Shown: one piece after another, positions 1 through 7,455 of the stretch
How positions within the stretch are numbered: position 1 is the stretch's first letter
Layout of the letters: the number at the start of each line of letters is the position of its first letter
Source: CAIOJG01 sp964477455
Lineage (GTDB): Bacteria; Patescibacteriota; Patescibacteriia; Magasanikbacterales; GWA2-37-8
Assembly: GCA_964477455.1 (NCBI GenBank)
Contig: CAYZHG010000104.1
Coordinates: 1-13,339, forward strand
DNA: 13,339 nucleotides
Direction of reading: 5' to 3'
Translations under genes and position numbers: made by a program
The notes under the pieces: generated by a model
The model's input: only the letters and a program-made list of their open reading frames with translations
Database searches by the model: none
Told to the model about the DNA's origin: nothing

Positions 1-272
1 TTATTACGGGTTTAGCCGTTATCGACACTTGTTCCAAAAAGTTTTTTTCGGAAATTGGAATTGGAACAGTAAAAATTAAAAAATTATCCAAATCAGAAAT
101 TATTAACTATGTGGAAAGCGGTGAACCTATGGACAAAGCTGGTGCTTTTGCGGTTCAGGGCTTAGGCGGGGTGTTGATTGAAAAAGTATCTGGTGATTTT
201 AATAGTATAATGGGTTTACCGTTATTTAAAGTAGCAAAAATTTTGACTCAGTTGGGTGTAAAAATATTGTAA
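1..272 (+). CDS. maf: Maf-family nucleoside triphosphate pyrophosphatase, 3' end
   Basis: Partial gene; reading from base 3, the last 89 codons are visible, ending in TAA at 270-272. The translated tail holds the family's C-terminal hallmarks: TGLAVID near the window edge, then an ESGEPMDKAGAFAVQG stretch, then SGDFNSIMGLPL. In Maf proteins the ExxDKAG...QG segment belongs to the nucleotide-binding and catalytic cleft, and the GD(F/Y)xxxxGLP motif closes the domain. Family members hydrolyse non-canonical or modified nucleoside triphosphates to monophosphate and pyrophosphate in the cytoplasm, and some affect septum formation. The subtype (dTTP/UTP or m7GTP specific) cannot be set from this fragment. 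The gene ends 16 bases before scpB, so the two may be co-transcribed. The family call is firm; the start lies outside the window. Confidence 0.9.
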   Translation, partial: ITGLAVIDTCSKKFFSEIGIGTVKIKKLSKSEIINYVESGEPMDKAGAFAVQGLGGVLIEKVSGDFNSIMGLPLFKVAKILTQLGVKIL

Positions 273-278
273 TATAAT
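243..278 (+). promoter_or_regulatory. Possible scpB promoter overlapping the maf stop
   Basis: A consensus TATAAT lies at 273-278, overlapping and following the maf stop codon. TTGACT (5 of 6 to the -35 consensus) lies at 243-248, but 24 bases upstream, which is too far for a standard pair. TTGACT could instead pair with TATTGT at 265-270 (16-base spacer). Either choice would put the transcript start about 4-12 bases before the scpB ATG at 289, giving a nearly leaderless message. In DNA this AT-rich, such hexamers also arise by chance, and read-through from maf is equally possible. Confidence 0.3.
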
Positions 279-288
279 TTCGTCAAAT

Positions 289-840
289 ATGAATATAAAT
301 GCACAGCTTGAAACTATTTTATTTGTGGCGGGTAAACCACTTTCTTTGAAGAAAATAATTAAAGTTTTACAAATTGAAGAGCCTGTAGCTCAAGAAGCGT
401 TGGCCAATCTTTGTTTAAAATACAACAATCAAGAATCTGGAATCGTGGTAATTCAAAATAATGATGAATGGCAGATGGTGGCCAGTCCTGATAATCACGA
501 AGTAGCCGAGAATTTTTTGAAAGCAGAAGTGAGTGGGGAGCTTACCAGACCTCAACTCGAAACTCTTACGGTAGTTTCATATTGTGGACCAATTACAAGA
601 CCAGAGCTCGAACAAATTCGTGGTGTGAATTGCAGTTTAATATTACGCAATTTAATGATGCGCGGTTTGGTAAAAGAAGCAGAAGACCCTTCAGGTTTGT
701 TGCCAAAATATGAAGTGACCACGGATTATTTACGTCATTTAGGAGTAACCAATTTGAATGAATTGCCGGAATATGAAAAACTTCACAATCATGAACATAT
801 AAATATTACTTTATCTCAAACTAGTGAATCAGCTTCATAA
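289..840 (+). CDS. scpB: Segregation and condensation protein B (ScpB)
   Basis: 183 residues, in the family's usual range. ScpB binds the kleisin ScpA and, with SMC, forms the bacterial condensin that organises and segregates the chromosome. It is a pair of winged-helix domains: the first spans about residues 3-75 (it opens with the typical LETILFVAGKPLSLKKI), the second about 85-155. The best family signature is in the second domain: LETLTVVSYCGPITRPELEQ (90-109) followed by IRGVN (110-114), then GLVKE and a LPKYEVTTDYL segment where the canonical protein has a P.lYgTT.eFL stretch. The ATG at 289 gives the normal N-terminus; no Shine-Dalgarno is visible before it. scpA is not in the window. 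The gene sits between maf and a D,D-peptidase, 11 bases before the latter, so probably one transcript of division and envelope genes. Confidence 0.95.
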   Translation: MNINAQLETILFVAGKPLSLKKIIKVLQIEEPVAQEALANLCLKYNNQESGIVVIQNNDEWQMVASPDNHEVAENFLKAEVSGELTRPQLETLTVVSYCGPITRPELEQIRGVNCSLILRNLMMRGLVKEAEDPSGLLPKYEVTTDYLRHLGVTNLNELPEYEKLHNHEHINITLSQTSESAS

Positions 841-851
841 AAACCAAAATC

Positions 852-1862
852 ATGTCTAAGAATATTTTTGATTTTATTTCTTCATTTGGCATAATGTTGA
901 TAGGCGTTTGCTTGCTTTTTTTTGGCTCACTTTCATACCCTCACGTGTCGCAAAAAGTTTCTTTTTTACCAAAATCAAAACCGCGTATAATGATTGTTGG
1001 TGGTGATGAACAATTGGCTGTTTTACCAATCAGCCATCCCAATGTTCCATTAAAAAAAGACCAAGCAGTTGTAGATTTTCCGTTATCATCGACGGCTGTT
1101 ATTTTGATGGATGATAAGACCGACACAATATTGTTTGAAAAAAATGCAGATGTGGTTCGACCATTAGCAAGTATTACCAAATTAATGTCCGTTTTAGTTT
1201 TGCTTGATCTCAATCCTGATTGGAGTAAAGTGGTTGAAATAACGCCAGAAGTTTATGATAATTATAGCCACTTTGTTAATATTGGCGAAAAGTTTACCAT
1301 GGGTGATTTGTGGAATGTGGCGTTGATTGGTTCTTCTAATACTGCTATCAATGCTTTGGTGAGTGGAAGTGGAATTAAAAGAGAACATTTTATTACTAAG
1401 ATGAATGAAAAAGCGCAGGATCTACGTTTACGAAGTTTACGGTTTGTTGAACCAACTGGGATTGATGAACGAGATGTTGGCACCGCAAGAGATGTTGCTC
1501 GATTATTAAAATATGCGTTGGCTAGTGATAAAATATTTAACACACTGCAAATTTCTGAATACTATGCTCAACCATTTGGTCAAAAGCCACGTCGTATTTG
1601 GACAACTGATTGGTTGTTAACAAAATGGGTGCCAAATAAATTTGGTGATTTAACAGTCGCTGGTAAAACCGGTTTTATTGAAAATTCCAAATATAATTTT
1701 GCTGTTCGAATTCAAAATAGTGATAAACGTGCAATTCGTACAGTAGTGCTCGGTGCAGATACGATGGAGGCTAGGTTTAGTGAGGCTCGTGATTTGGCTA
1801 CTTGGGCTTTTGATCATTATGCGTGGCCGGGGGATAGTGGGTATGATAAATTGGCGCAGTAG
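852..1862 (+). CDS. Membrane-anchored S11 family D-alanyl-D-alanine carboxypeptidase / endopeptidase
   Basis: 336 residues. A penicillin-binding serine D,D-peptidase that would trim peptidoglycan stem peptides outside the membrane. All three active-site motifs are present in order: SxxK as SITK (S107 nucleophile, K110), SxN as SSN (161-163), and KTG (272-274, in GKTGFIENS). Residues about 9-28 form one hydrophobic segment (signal anchor); a linker of about 50 residues then precedes the catalytic domain at about 80-320. The C-terminus ends soon after the catalytic domain, without the long second domain and amphipathic anchor of E. coli PBP5, so the N-terminal segment is the likely membrane tether. 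Start ATG at 852 is 11 bases after scpB and has no clear Shine-Dalgarno. The family call is firm; carboxypeptidase versus endopeptidase activity cannot be told from sequence. Confidence 0.93.
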   Translation: MSKNIFDFISSFGIMLIGVCLLFFGSLSYPHVSQKVSFLPKSKPRIMIVGGDEQLAVLPISHPNVPLKKDQAVVDFPLSSTAVILMDDKTDTILFEKNADVVRPLASITKLMSVLVLLDLNPDWSKVVEITPEVYDNYSHFVNIGEKFTMGDLWNVALIGSSNTAINALVSGSGIKREHFITKMNEKAQDLRLRSLRFVEPTGIDERDVGTARDVARLLKYALASDKIFNTLQISEYYAQPFGQKPRRIWTTDWLLTKWVPNKFGDLTVAGKTGFIENSKYNFAVRIQNSDKRAIRTVVLGADTMEARFSEARDLATWAFDHYAWPGDSGYDKLAQ

Positions 1863-1886
1863 TACATAAATTTAACTATCTATAAT

Positions 1887-4800
1887 ATGGGAGAATTTAT
1901 ACCACGAGATCCAAAAAAACCGGATATAAATAGTCAAATAAAAATTGACCTGTCTGAATTTGGTGTAAAAGAAAATAGAAAAATAATTGAATTGTTAAGC
2001 TCGATGGATAGAGTGGAAGTTAAAAATATTATTTCCGCTATTCTTGATAAAATTTCCGCTGTTTTTTTATTTGATGATACTGACAGCAAAGAGTATATGG
2101 ATTATACGATTTTTAAATCACTTGAATTAGACGCTTTCGCTAGTCATATTAAAACACCGCAAGATTTTCATCGCTATGCTGATAAAGTAATTGAAATAGG
2201 AAAGTCGATTTTGGAAAAGAAAAAAGATAGTCAAGATAACGATTTGGTTTTAAGAGAATCAGACGGCAGTTTTTATGATTATGGAGTACAAGTTTTTAGA
2301 AGTGAAGAAATTGTAGTGGATGCTATGAATCTTGTACGAGATGATTTTGATCGTGATTTAGATACACTTTTGCAAATGATGCACGATAATCCAACATCAG
2401 AATCAAAAGAAAGTATCATAAGTGCTTTAAAAAATATTAGCAATTTTATTCGAACCAGCGAGGATCTAGAACGAGTTGGACGATTTGTGAAATTATTGTC
2501 AGAACATAAGATTGATGCAAAAAAAGAGTTGACAGGGAGAGTTATTGGAAGGGATGAAGAAAATAATATCATTAAAGCTCCATTTTTATGTAAACAATGG
2601 GAGGACGTAATTACTGATAGTAAAAAATTAGATGAGGTATTTTCTCTTATGGAAACGGTTTTTTCACAAGGGGCAAATCCGGCTACTTTTATAAATGGTG
2701 TTGGCCGAACACTGTTCACTAAAGCAACAACTGAACAGTTGACTGAAATTAAACAAATCATCTCTTCAATTTTTGATGAAGTTAAAATTTTTATTTCTAT
2801 AAATTACAACAGCCTTCTTATTTATGGCGATGAGAACAAACATGTTGTAGAGCAAATTTTTGAATCACTTGATTTGGATGCTTTTGCAAGTCATATTAAA
2901 ACACCGGAAGATTTTCGTCATTTTGTTGCTAGAATGATGGAATTTTGGAAGTTAGATTTAAATACATTACATGCTTACTCATTCAATAGTAGTTCTTATA
3001 ATATGAGTAGTAATATGAGAAAAGCCGTATTTCTTATGAGAGATGATATTGATCATGATCTGGATACACTTTTACAAATAATGAGTTATAGCAAATCGTC
3101 GAATTACCAAGAACGTATATTGGGAATTCTCAAAGATTTCAGTGGTCTAATCCAGACGAGCAAAGATTTAGAACGATTTGCACAGAGTATAAAAAGTCTT
3201 TCTGAGAATGGGCTTCAAGCAGAATTATTATTTGGTGGCTATCGTAATGATTTTTCACGGAAAAGAATTCCATCACTTTTTGGAATTCAAAATAATGGGG
3301 ATTTTACAACAGATAAAGACTTATTGAATTTTAAAGAATGGCAGAAAATTATTACAGAAGGTAAAAAATTGAACGAAGTTCTTGCTATTTTTGAAGTTGC
3401 GTTTATTCGGGGAACTGATTTAGATGATTTTGTGATACAAACAAGCAACTATTCATTTGAACAAAAAAAAGAATTTATTGATTTTACAACGGAATTTGCC
3501 AAAAAAAATATTCCTCCACAATTTGTTGTGCAAAATATGGATGTTTTGAAAAATGTCGATTTTAGTAAAGATGGTTTGGATATCTTTACTTCATCGGAAT
3601 CAAAGAAACAATGGTTAAATTATTGTGCGTATCTTTTGACAAAAAATCCTCGTTTCGTGGCTGAGACAGCACAATACTTTAATGAGGCGCTTACATCTGA
3701 AATAGAAACAACTTCAGGTGGAGAGCTGCGCGCTTTTGTTGTCGAGATTTTGGAAACATCTATTCAGAGTCTTTTTCTTACACACAATTTTAAAACATTA
3801 AATGAAATTGAACAAAAAATTACCGGTACTTCTACAATTTTATCAAAAATTGACCAAGAATACGCATCGACACTAACTGGCGATACTCTTGAGAAATATA
3901 TTTCAGTTAGGCATAATGAAAATTTTAAAAATGCAGTTCTTGAATACGGTAGGGAAGCATTTTCTAAAGGAAAATTGGAATCAGAAAATGAAATAATTGC
4001 TTCTTGTCCATTAATTAATAATTCGCACGTCAAAAAAGTTGCTCCAGCGACATTTTCTCGAATAGTCCAAGATTGGTATAAAAAAATTTTTTCTAGAGCT
4101 GAAACAGAATTTAATTTTAATTCGGCGATACGGAATATAATAGATTTTAAAAAAATAGTTGATGTTGATCCTTCGAATGAGTTGTTACAAGCAACATATT
4201 TTCATTTTCTAGATAAATTTATTCGGATCGATAAAGAATCAACTGGTGAATTTTATAAAAATTTTATAAGCGATTTAAGTGAATCGGTAAATATTGTTCC
4301 TCAATTTGATAAAAATAAAATCATGGTGCTGTACGAATTTTGTCTTGTTTCCGGAGAAAAGTTTTATAATAAATTAAACGTCCTTGAACAGATGACCGGT
4401 TTCTATATAGATGCGGAATTCGTACAGAAATATTTGTTGGAAAATAGGGATTTTAAAACAGCCGTCGTTTATCCTATCTCATCGGCTGAGCTTGATCAAC
4501 ATTTTTCTAAAACTGAAAATACAACTCAAGAAGAATATAAACGAATTTATCAAATTTTTGGTTGTTTTGATTATTATCAGAATATTATAGCAGAATTAGA
4601 AAAAGATAAATCACTAGGAGCAAAACAAAAAATGATTGAGATTCTTGCTATAATGGGTATTCGTGATATGGAAAATCCAAAAAGATACGCGTCACATAAG
4701 GAAAAAATTATGACATTTGCGGAGGATGGTGGTACTTCAATTACAAAATCATTGGGAAAAGCTTTGAGTGAATTGGCCAAGAACGGTGACGGCGATCTGC

Positions 4801-7352
4801 TTGCTTATCTTACATCTATTATTCGTGATAGAACTAGGTCTACAAATGATAACAATGCTCAATATGGACCTATCGGACTTACTTCAATTCAAGAAACTGC
4901 GTTGAGAACTCTTTTTTATGTTGATAGCCCAGCATCAAATGAACGGTTGCTTTCACTATTGTTTGTTGGTGATATTGATCCAAAAGTTAAAGTTTATATT
5001 CTCAAACATATTGTTACAGATAAGCCAGAATTTTTTCCTAAAAAAATTCGTGCTTGGGTTTTGTCTGAATTGAAAACAAAAAAATCTATGTTTTCTATTG
5101 AAGAACTCAAATATTTTCATGCTATGTTGGAAATACCTAATGCCGATTTAAGTAAAAAATCTTTACAATATTCGGATGAAGTATTTGGCAATTTAAAGAA
5201 ACAAAATATTTCTTTGTCTGGTGTACATCGTGAACATTATTCGTCAATTCCAGATAATATTTTATTGCCATTATGGATGTTTGTTCAGGGTGACGAAGCG
5301 CTCCTTAGACAATTTAATACCATCCACAAAACAATCAAATCTTCTTCTGGGAAAGAAGTGCTTTTGCTAGGTGTTGTGAGTGTCTTATCCATCGATAAAA
5401 AAATATTGAAAAAAATTACAAATATATTTAGTAAACTTGATCTCACAGCAGATGGTAACATGGAAGAATTGGGGTCAACCCTAAAGATTCTAAGTTTTTT
5501 GAATGATACTGATAAATATTTAAATAATTTTAAAACAGATATATTAGCAATTTTTAATTCACAAATTATTTCATTAGTTGAATTGAATGATAAATTGAAA
5601 AAAGTTGTCGTTGAAAATATAGAAGAAATCCTGCCTTATGAAGGAATAAACAGCGATGCAATTCAAGTGCTTTGGGAAAAATGGGGGAATCTTGAACCGA
5701 TTTTCACATATGCTAGTAAGATGGCAGAACAACATCAGGATACTCTTTACTTGGTGGCTGAAATGGTCGCTCATATGGATCCGCCATTGTATGATGTTTG
5801 GAAAAATTGGAGGTATAATATTCATGAAAGTGAGGTAAAAGAACAGGTTGCGCATTTATCAGAAGCTCAACTTGAAATATGGAAAGATAACCCATTTGCA
5901 GAACTTGGCGATATTATAATTGCCGAGACCCCAGCTGACAAACCAAAACAAATTATCAATTTTATTGAAGGATCTTTGCGTGAAGGGCATATTTATAACC
6001 CAGATATAGATAAAAATGATCGCTATAAATTTATACAAGAACAACTTGGAGAGGTTCATGTTAAAATTTCTAAACAACCAAATCAACGAGAAACGATTTT
6101 GAATGGTGCAGTGGAACTTTTACAAACAGATTTAAGGGAAATAGACATAATTATACGATATGGTAATCTGTCAAAACTTGAACAGATTATAACTTTTTTT
6201 TCTGATGACAAAAATGTACCTATAAATGCCAAAACAAAAAGTATTATTTCTTTTTTGGCTCAGTTTGTTTCCAATGATCAATTCAAAGCAATTGAAAAAG
6301 CCTATAAAGAAGCTGAAAAAAGTGGTGCGACGATCATTGATACTAATTCGATTTTAACGACTTCACTTAGACAGTCACTAAACAGTACAGTTGAGGAAAT
6401 TAAACGAGATTATGAAAGTGCAATTGTGAGTGGTGTATTTGATAAATATGGATTAAATCGTGAGCAGATGAAAAATGCTGGACAATTTTATCAAAAGCGT
6501 CAAGAGCTAAAAGTTTTAATTGATCTTTATCGGATAAGTGGGTTGGATGTAAAAAGAATTGCAACTAATCGTATTTTGGCTAGAGCGGATAAAAAGGGAG
6601 AAACACTTATGAGTGTCATTGAAAATTTAAAAATATATTTTAAAGACAATCAAACATTTTTACAGGATATTATAAATATTCAATCTGTGATATCATCTCA
6701 TGATAATTTATCCGTAAAGCGACATTTAGCTATGGTTGTAACTGATAATCCGCAGATGGTCATCCAAGCTGGTAAGTATCCTCTTGGCTGTGGTTCATGC
6801 CAAAATTATGAAGGCGATACAACTTGGAACAAATCATTGGCAGGTTATGTGGCTGACGCACATACGAAAGTTGCTTTTCTTATCGATATAAACAAATTAC
6901 CTGATAATCTAAAATTTGAAATTAACACAAAAGGTTTTGATCAAGTAAAGGAAAATATTCCACCGCAAGATTTATTGGAAGCGAGTATTGCTAGATCAGT
7001 TATTAAAATGACGAAAACCGCAGATAAAACCCCTTTGTTGTTTGTAGAGCCAACCTATAGTTCTGTTAATAAGGGTGATTTGGGTATGGATAGATACTTT
7101 AATATATTTTTAGAATTAATGGTATCTGAACCAATGGGAATCAGGTTAGCTCGTGGTGGTGGCAAAGAAATAGTATCAGTACCAAAAAGTCGTAACCCAA
7201 ACGGACAGTACGAAGATTGCATCGCCGGTAATGCAGTTCAAGCTGGTATGGGCATACAAACAGAAAGTTACACAATGTCCGCTAGATTTATCGATAAATT
7301 TACTCCTACGAATGAAGAAGATAGAAAAATGGCGGATAGAATATCTAGATAG
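1887..7352 (+). CDS. Giant uncharacterised helical protein with N-terminal tandem duplication and C-terminal Gly/Cys module
   Basis: 1821 residues; I do not recognise a named family. No signal peptide or membrane segment is evident, so it is probably cytoplasmic. Visible layout: a polar N-terminus (1-40); two homologous copies of a 230-residue unit (about 43-269 and 286-516); a long, Leu/Ile/Lys/Glu-rich, apparently all-helical middle (about 520-1600), with stretches around 920-1050 that read like HEAT/ARM-type repeats; and a distinct C-terminal module (about 1612-1805). That module contains GCGSCQNYEGD (C1635, C1638), GYVADAH (D1657, H1659), LFVEPTYSS, LARGGGKE and NPNGQYEDC (C1778), and looks more like a folded, possibly catalytic or ligand-binding domain than a scaffold. 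The ATG at 1887 is the first in frame, 24 bases after the peptidase stop, with no Shine-Dalgarno. The next in-frame Met is residue 40. A strong terminator follows at 7400-7430. The ORF is unbroken, so the gene is probably functional. Function unknown. Confidence 0.85.
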   Translation: MGEFIPRDPKKPDINSQIKIDLSEFGVKENRKIIELLSSMDRVEVKNIISAILDKISAVFLFDDTDSKEYMDYTIFKSLELDAFASHIKTPQDFHRYADKVIEIGKSILEKKKDSQDNDLVLRESDGSFYDYGVQVFRSEEIVVDAMNLVRDDFDRDLDTLLQMMHDNPTSESKESIISALKNISNFIRTSEDLERVGRFVKLLSEHKIDAKKELTGRVIGRDEENNIIKAPFLCKQWEDVITDSKKLDEVFSLMETVFSQGANPATFINGVGRTLFTKATTEQLTEIKQIISSIFDEVKIFISINYNSLLIYGDENKHVVEQIFESLDLDAFASHIKTPEDFRHFVARMMEFWKLDLNTLHAYSFNSSSYNMSSNMRKAVFLMRDDIDHDLDTLLQIMSYSKSSNYQERILGILKDFSGLIQTSKDLERFAQSIKSLSENGLQAELLFGGYRNDFSRKRIPSLFGIQNNGDFTTDKDLLNFKEWQKIITEGKKLNEVLAIFEVAFIRGTDLDDFVIQTSNYSFEQKKEFIDFTTEFAKKNIPPQFVVQNMDVLKNVDFSKDGLDIFTSSESKKQWLNYCAYLLTKNPRFVAETAQYFNEALTSEIETTSGGELRAFVVEILETSIQSLFLTHNFKTLNEIEQKITGTSTILSKIDQEYASTLTGDTLEKYISVRHNENFKNAVLEYGREAFSKGKLESENEIIASCPLINNSHVKKVAPATFSRIVQDWYKKIFSRAETEFNFNSAIRNIIDFKKIVDVDPSNELLQATYFHFLDKFIRIDKESTGEFYKNFISDLSESVNIVPQFDKNKIMVLYEFCLVSGEKFYNKLNVLEQMTGFYIDAEFVQKYLLENRDFKTAVVYPISSAELDQHFSKTENTTQEEYKRIYQIFGCFDYYQNIIAELEKDKSLGAKQKMIEILAIMGIRDMENPKRYASHKEKIMTFAEDGGTSITKSLGKALSELAKNGDGDLLAYLTSIIRDRTRSTNDNNAQYGPIGLTSIQETALRTLFYVDSPASNERLLSLLFVGDIDPKVKVYILKHIVTDKPEFFPKKIRAWVLSELKTKKSMFSIEELKYFHAMLEIPNADLSKKSLQYSDEVFGNLKKQNISLSGVHREHYSSIPDNILLPLWMFVQGDEALLRQFNTIHKTIKSSSGKEVLLLGVVSVLSIDKKILKKITNIFSKLDLTADGNMEELGSTLKILSFLNDTDKYLNNFKTDILAIFNSQIISLVELNDKLKKVVVENIEEILPYEGINSDAIQVLWEKWGNLEPIFTYASKMAEQHQDTLYLVAEMVAHMDPPLYDVWKNWRYNIHESEVKEQVAHLSEAQLEIWKDNPFAELGDIIIAETPADKPKQIINFIEGSLREGHIYNPDIDKNDRYKFIQEQLGEVHVKISKQPNQRETILNGAVELLQTDLREIDIIIRYGNLSKLEQIITFFSDDKNVPINAKTKSIISFLAQFVSNDQFKAIEKAYKEAEKSGATIIDTNSILTTSLRQSLNSTVEEIKRDYESAIVSGVFDKYGLNREQMKNAGQFYQKRQELKVLIDLYRISGLDVKRIATNRILARADKKGETLMSVIENLKIYFKDNQTFLQDIINIQSVISSHDNLSVKRHLAMVVTDNPQMVIQAGKYPLGCGSCQNYEGDTTWNKSLAGYVADAHTKVAFLIDINKLPDNLKFEINTKGFDQVKENIPPQDLLEASIARSVIKMTKTADKTPLLFVEPTYSSVNKGDLGMDRYFNIFLELMVSEPMGIRLARGGGKEIVSVPKSRNPNGQYEDCIAGNAVQAGMGIQTESYTMSARFIDKFTPTNEEDRKMADRISR
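2013..2693 (+). repeat. Tandem protein repeat, copy 1 (residues 43-269 of the giant protein)
   Basis: Copy 1 of an internal duplication. Landmarks shared with copy 2, in the same order: VKNIISAI versus IKQIISSI; LDAFASHIKTPQDF versus LDAFASHIKTPEDF; RDDFDRDLDTLLQMM versus RDDIDHDLDTLLQIM; TSEDLER versus TSKDLER; and KQWEDVITDSKKLDEV versus KEWQKIITEGKKLNEV. The residue offset between copies is 243 at the start, 249 at LDAFASH, 234 at RDD and 247 at the K(Q/E)W block, so small insertions and deletions have accumulated in the linkers. Confidence 0.88.
2742..3434 (+). repeat. Tandem protein repeat, copy 2 (residues 286-516 of the giant protein)
   Basis: Copy 2 of the same unit, after a linker of about 16 residues. 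At the DNA level an 18-base stretch is identical in both copies (agtcatattaaaacaccg, at 2142-2159 and 2889-2906), while most of the rest has diverged at third positions and beyond. The duplication is therefore old but under constraint in its core motifs. Copy 2 has a shorter linker before RDD and a longer one (NGLQAELLFGG onward) before the KEW block. Confidence 0.88.
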
Positions 7353-7399
7353 TAGTTTTTTTAACAGTTTTTATTAACATTACTCTGTAAATAGGTTTT

Positions 7400-7430
7400 A
7401 AAAATCCCAATTATTGTTGGGATTTTTTTT
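7400..7430 (+). terminator. Intrinsic terminator after the giant gene
   Basis: A perfect 11-base-pair stem (AAAAATCCCAA at 7400-7410 with TTGGGATTTTT at 7417-7427), loop TTATTG, and a run of eight T at 7423-7430. It lies 47 bases after the stop codon of the giant gene and separates it from pgk. On the minus strand there is also an A/T run, so it may work in both directions, but no minus-strand gene is seen to need it. Confidence 0.9.
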
Positions 7431-7446
7431 GTTTTTGTGGTATAAT
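7417..7446 (+). promoter_or_regulatory. pgk promoter, extended -10
   Basis: TGGTATAAT at 7438-7446 is a full extended -10 (TGnTATAAT). TTGGGA at 7417-7422, in the right arm of the preceding terminator, could act as a weak -35 (18-base spacer). Transcription should start near 7453, only about 3 bases before the pgk ATG at 7456, so the message would be essentially leaderless. Nothing resembling a Shine-Dalgarno fits in between. Confidence 0.75.
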
Positions 7447-7455
7447 GTAACTATT

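Noticed and set aside
1881..1886. TATAAT directly before the giant gene's ATG
   Set aside because: A -10 there would start transcription inside the coding sequence, after the ATG. It is probably a chance AT-rich match, with the gene read through from upstream, unless translation really begins at Met40 (2004).
2279..2761. Minus-strand open frame of 160 codons
   Set aside because: Lies wholly inside the giant gene; composition (Ser/Leu/Ile rich) is that of a reverse-strand shadow and no domain is seen.
2142..2906. Identical 18-base segments as DNA repeats, attachment sites or CRISPR units
   Set aside because: They are the best-conserved part of a coding duplication, occur only twice and are about 750 bases apart in frame.
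3435..3600. A third copy of the internal repeat in the giant protein
   Set aside because: Residues about 530-555 loosely resemble the start of the repeat, but the LDAFASH, RDD and K(Q/E)W blocks do not follow.
6780..6806. Papain-like CGSC motif in the giant protein
   Set aside because: It resembles the papain CGSCW active-site string, but the next residues (QNY) differ, the nearest His is only 21 residues away, and no downstream papain His or Asn context is seen. Treated as coincidence.
7414..7455. Extended pgk start at TTG 7414, adding 14 residues
   Set aside because: The TTG lies in the loop of the terminator and upstream of the -10 element; the ATG at 7456 gives the normal family N-terminus.
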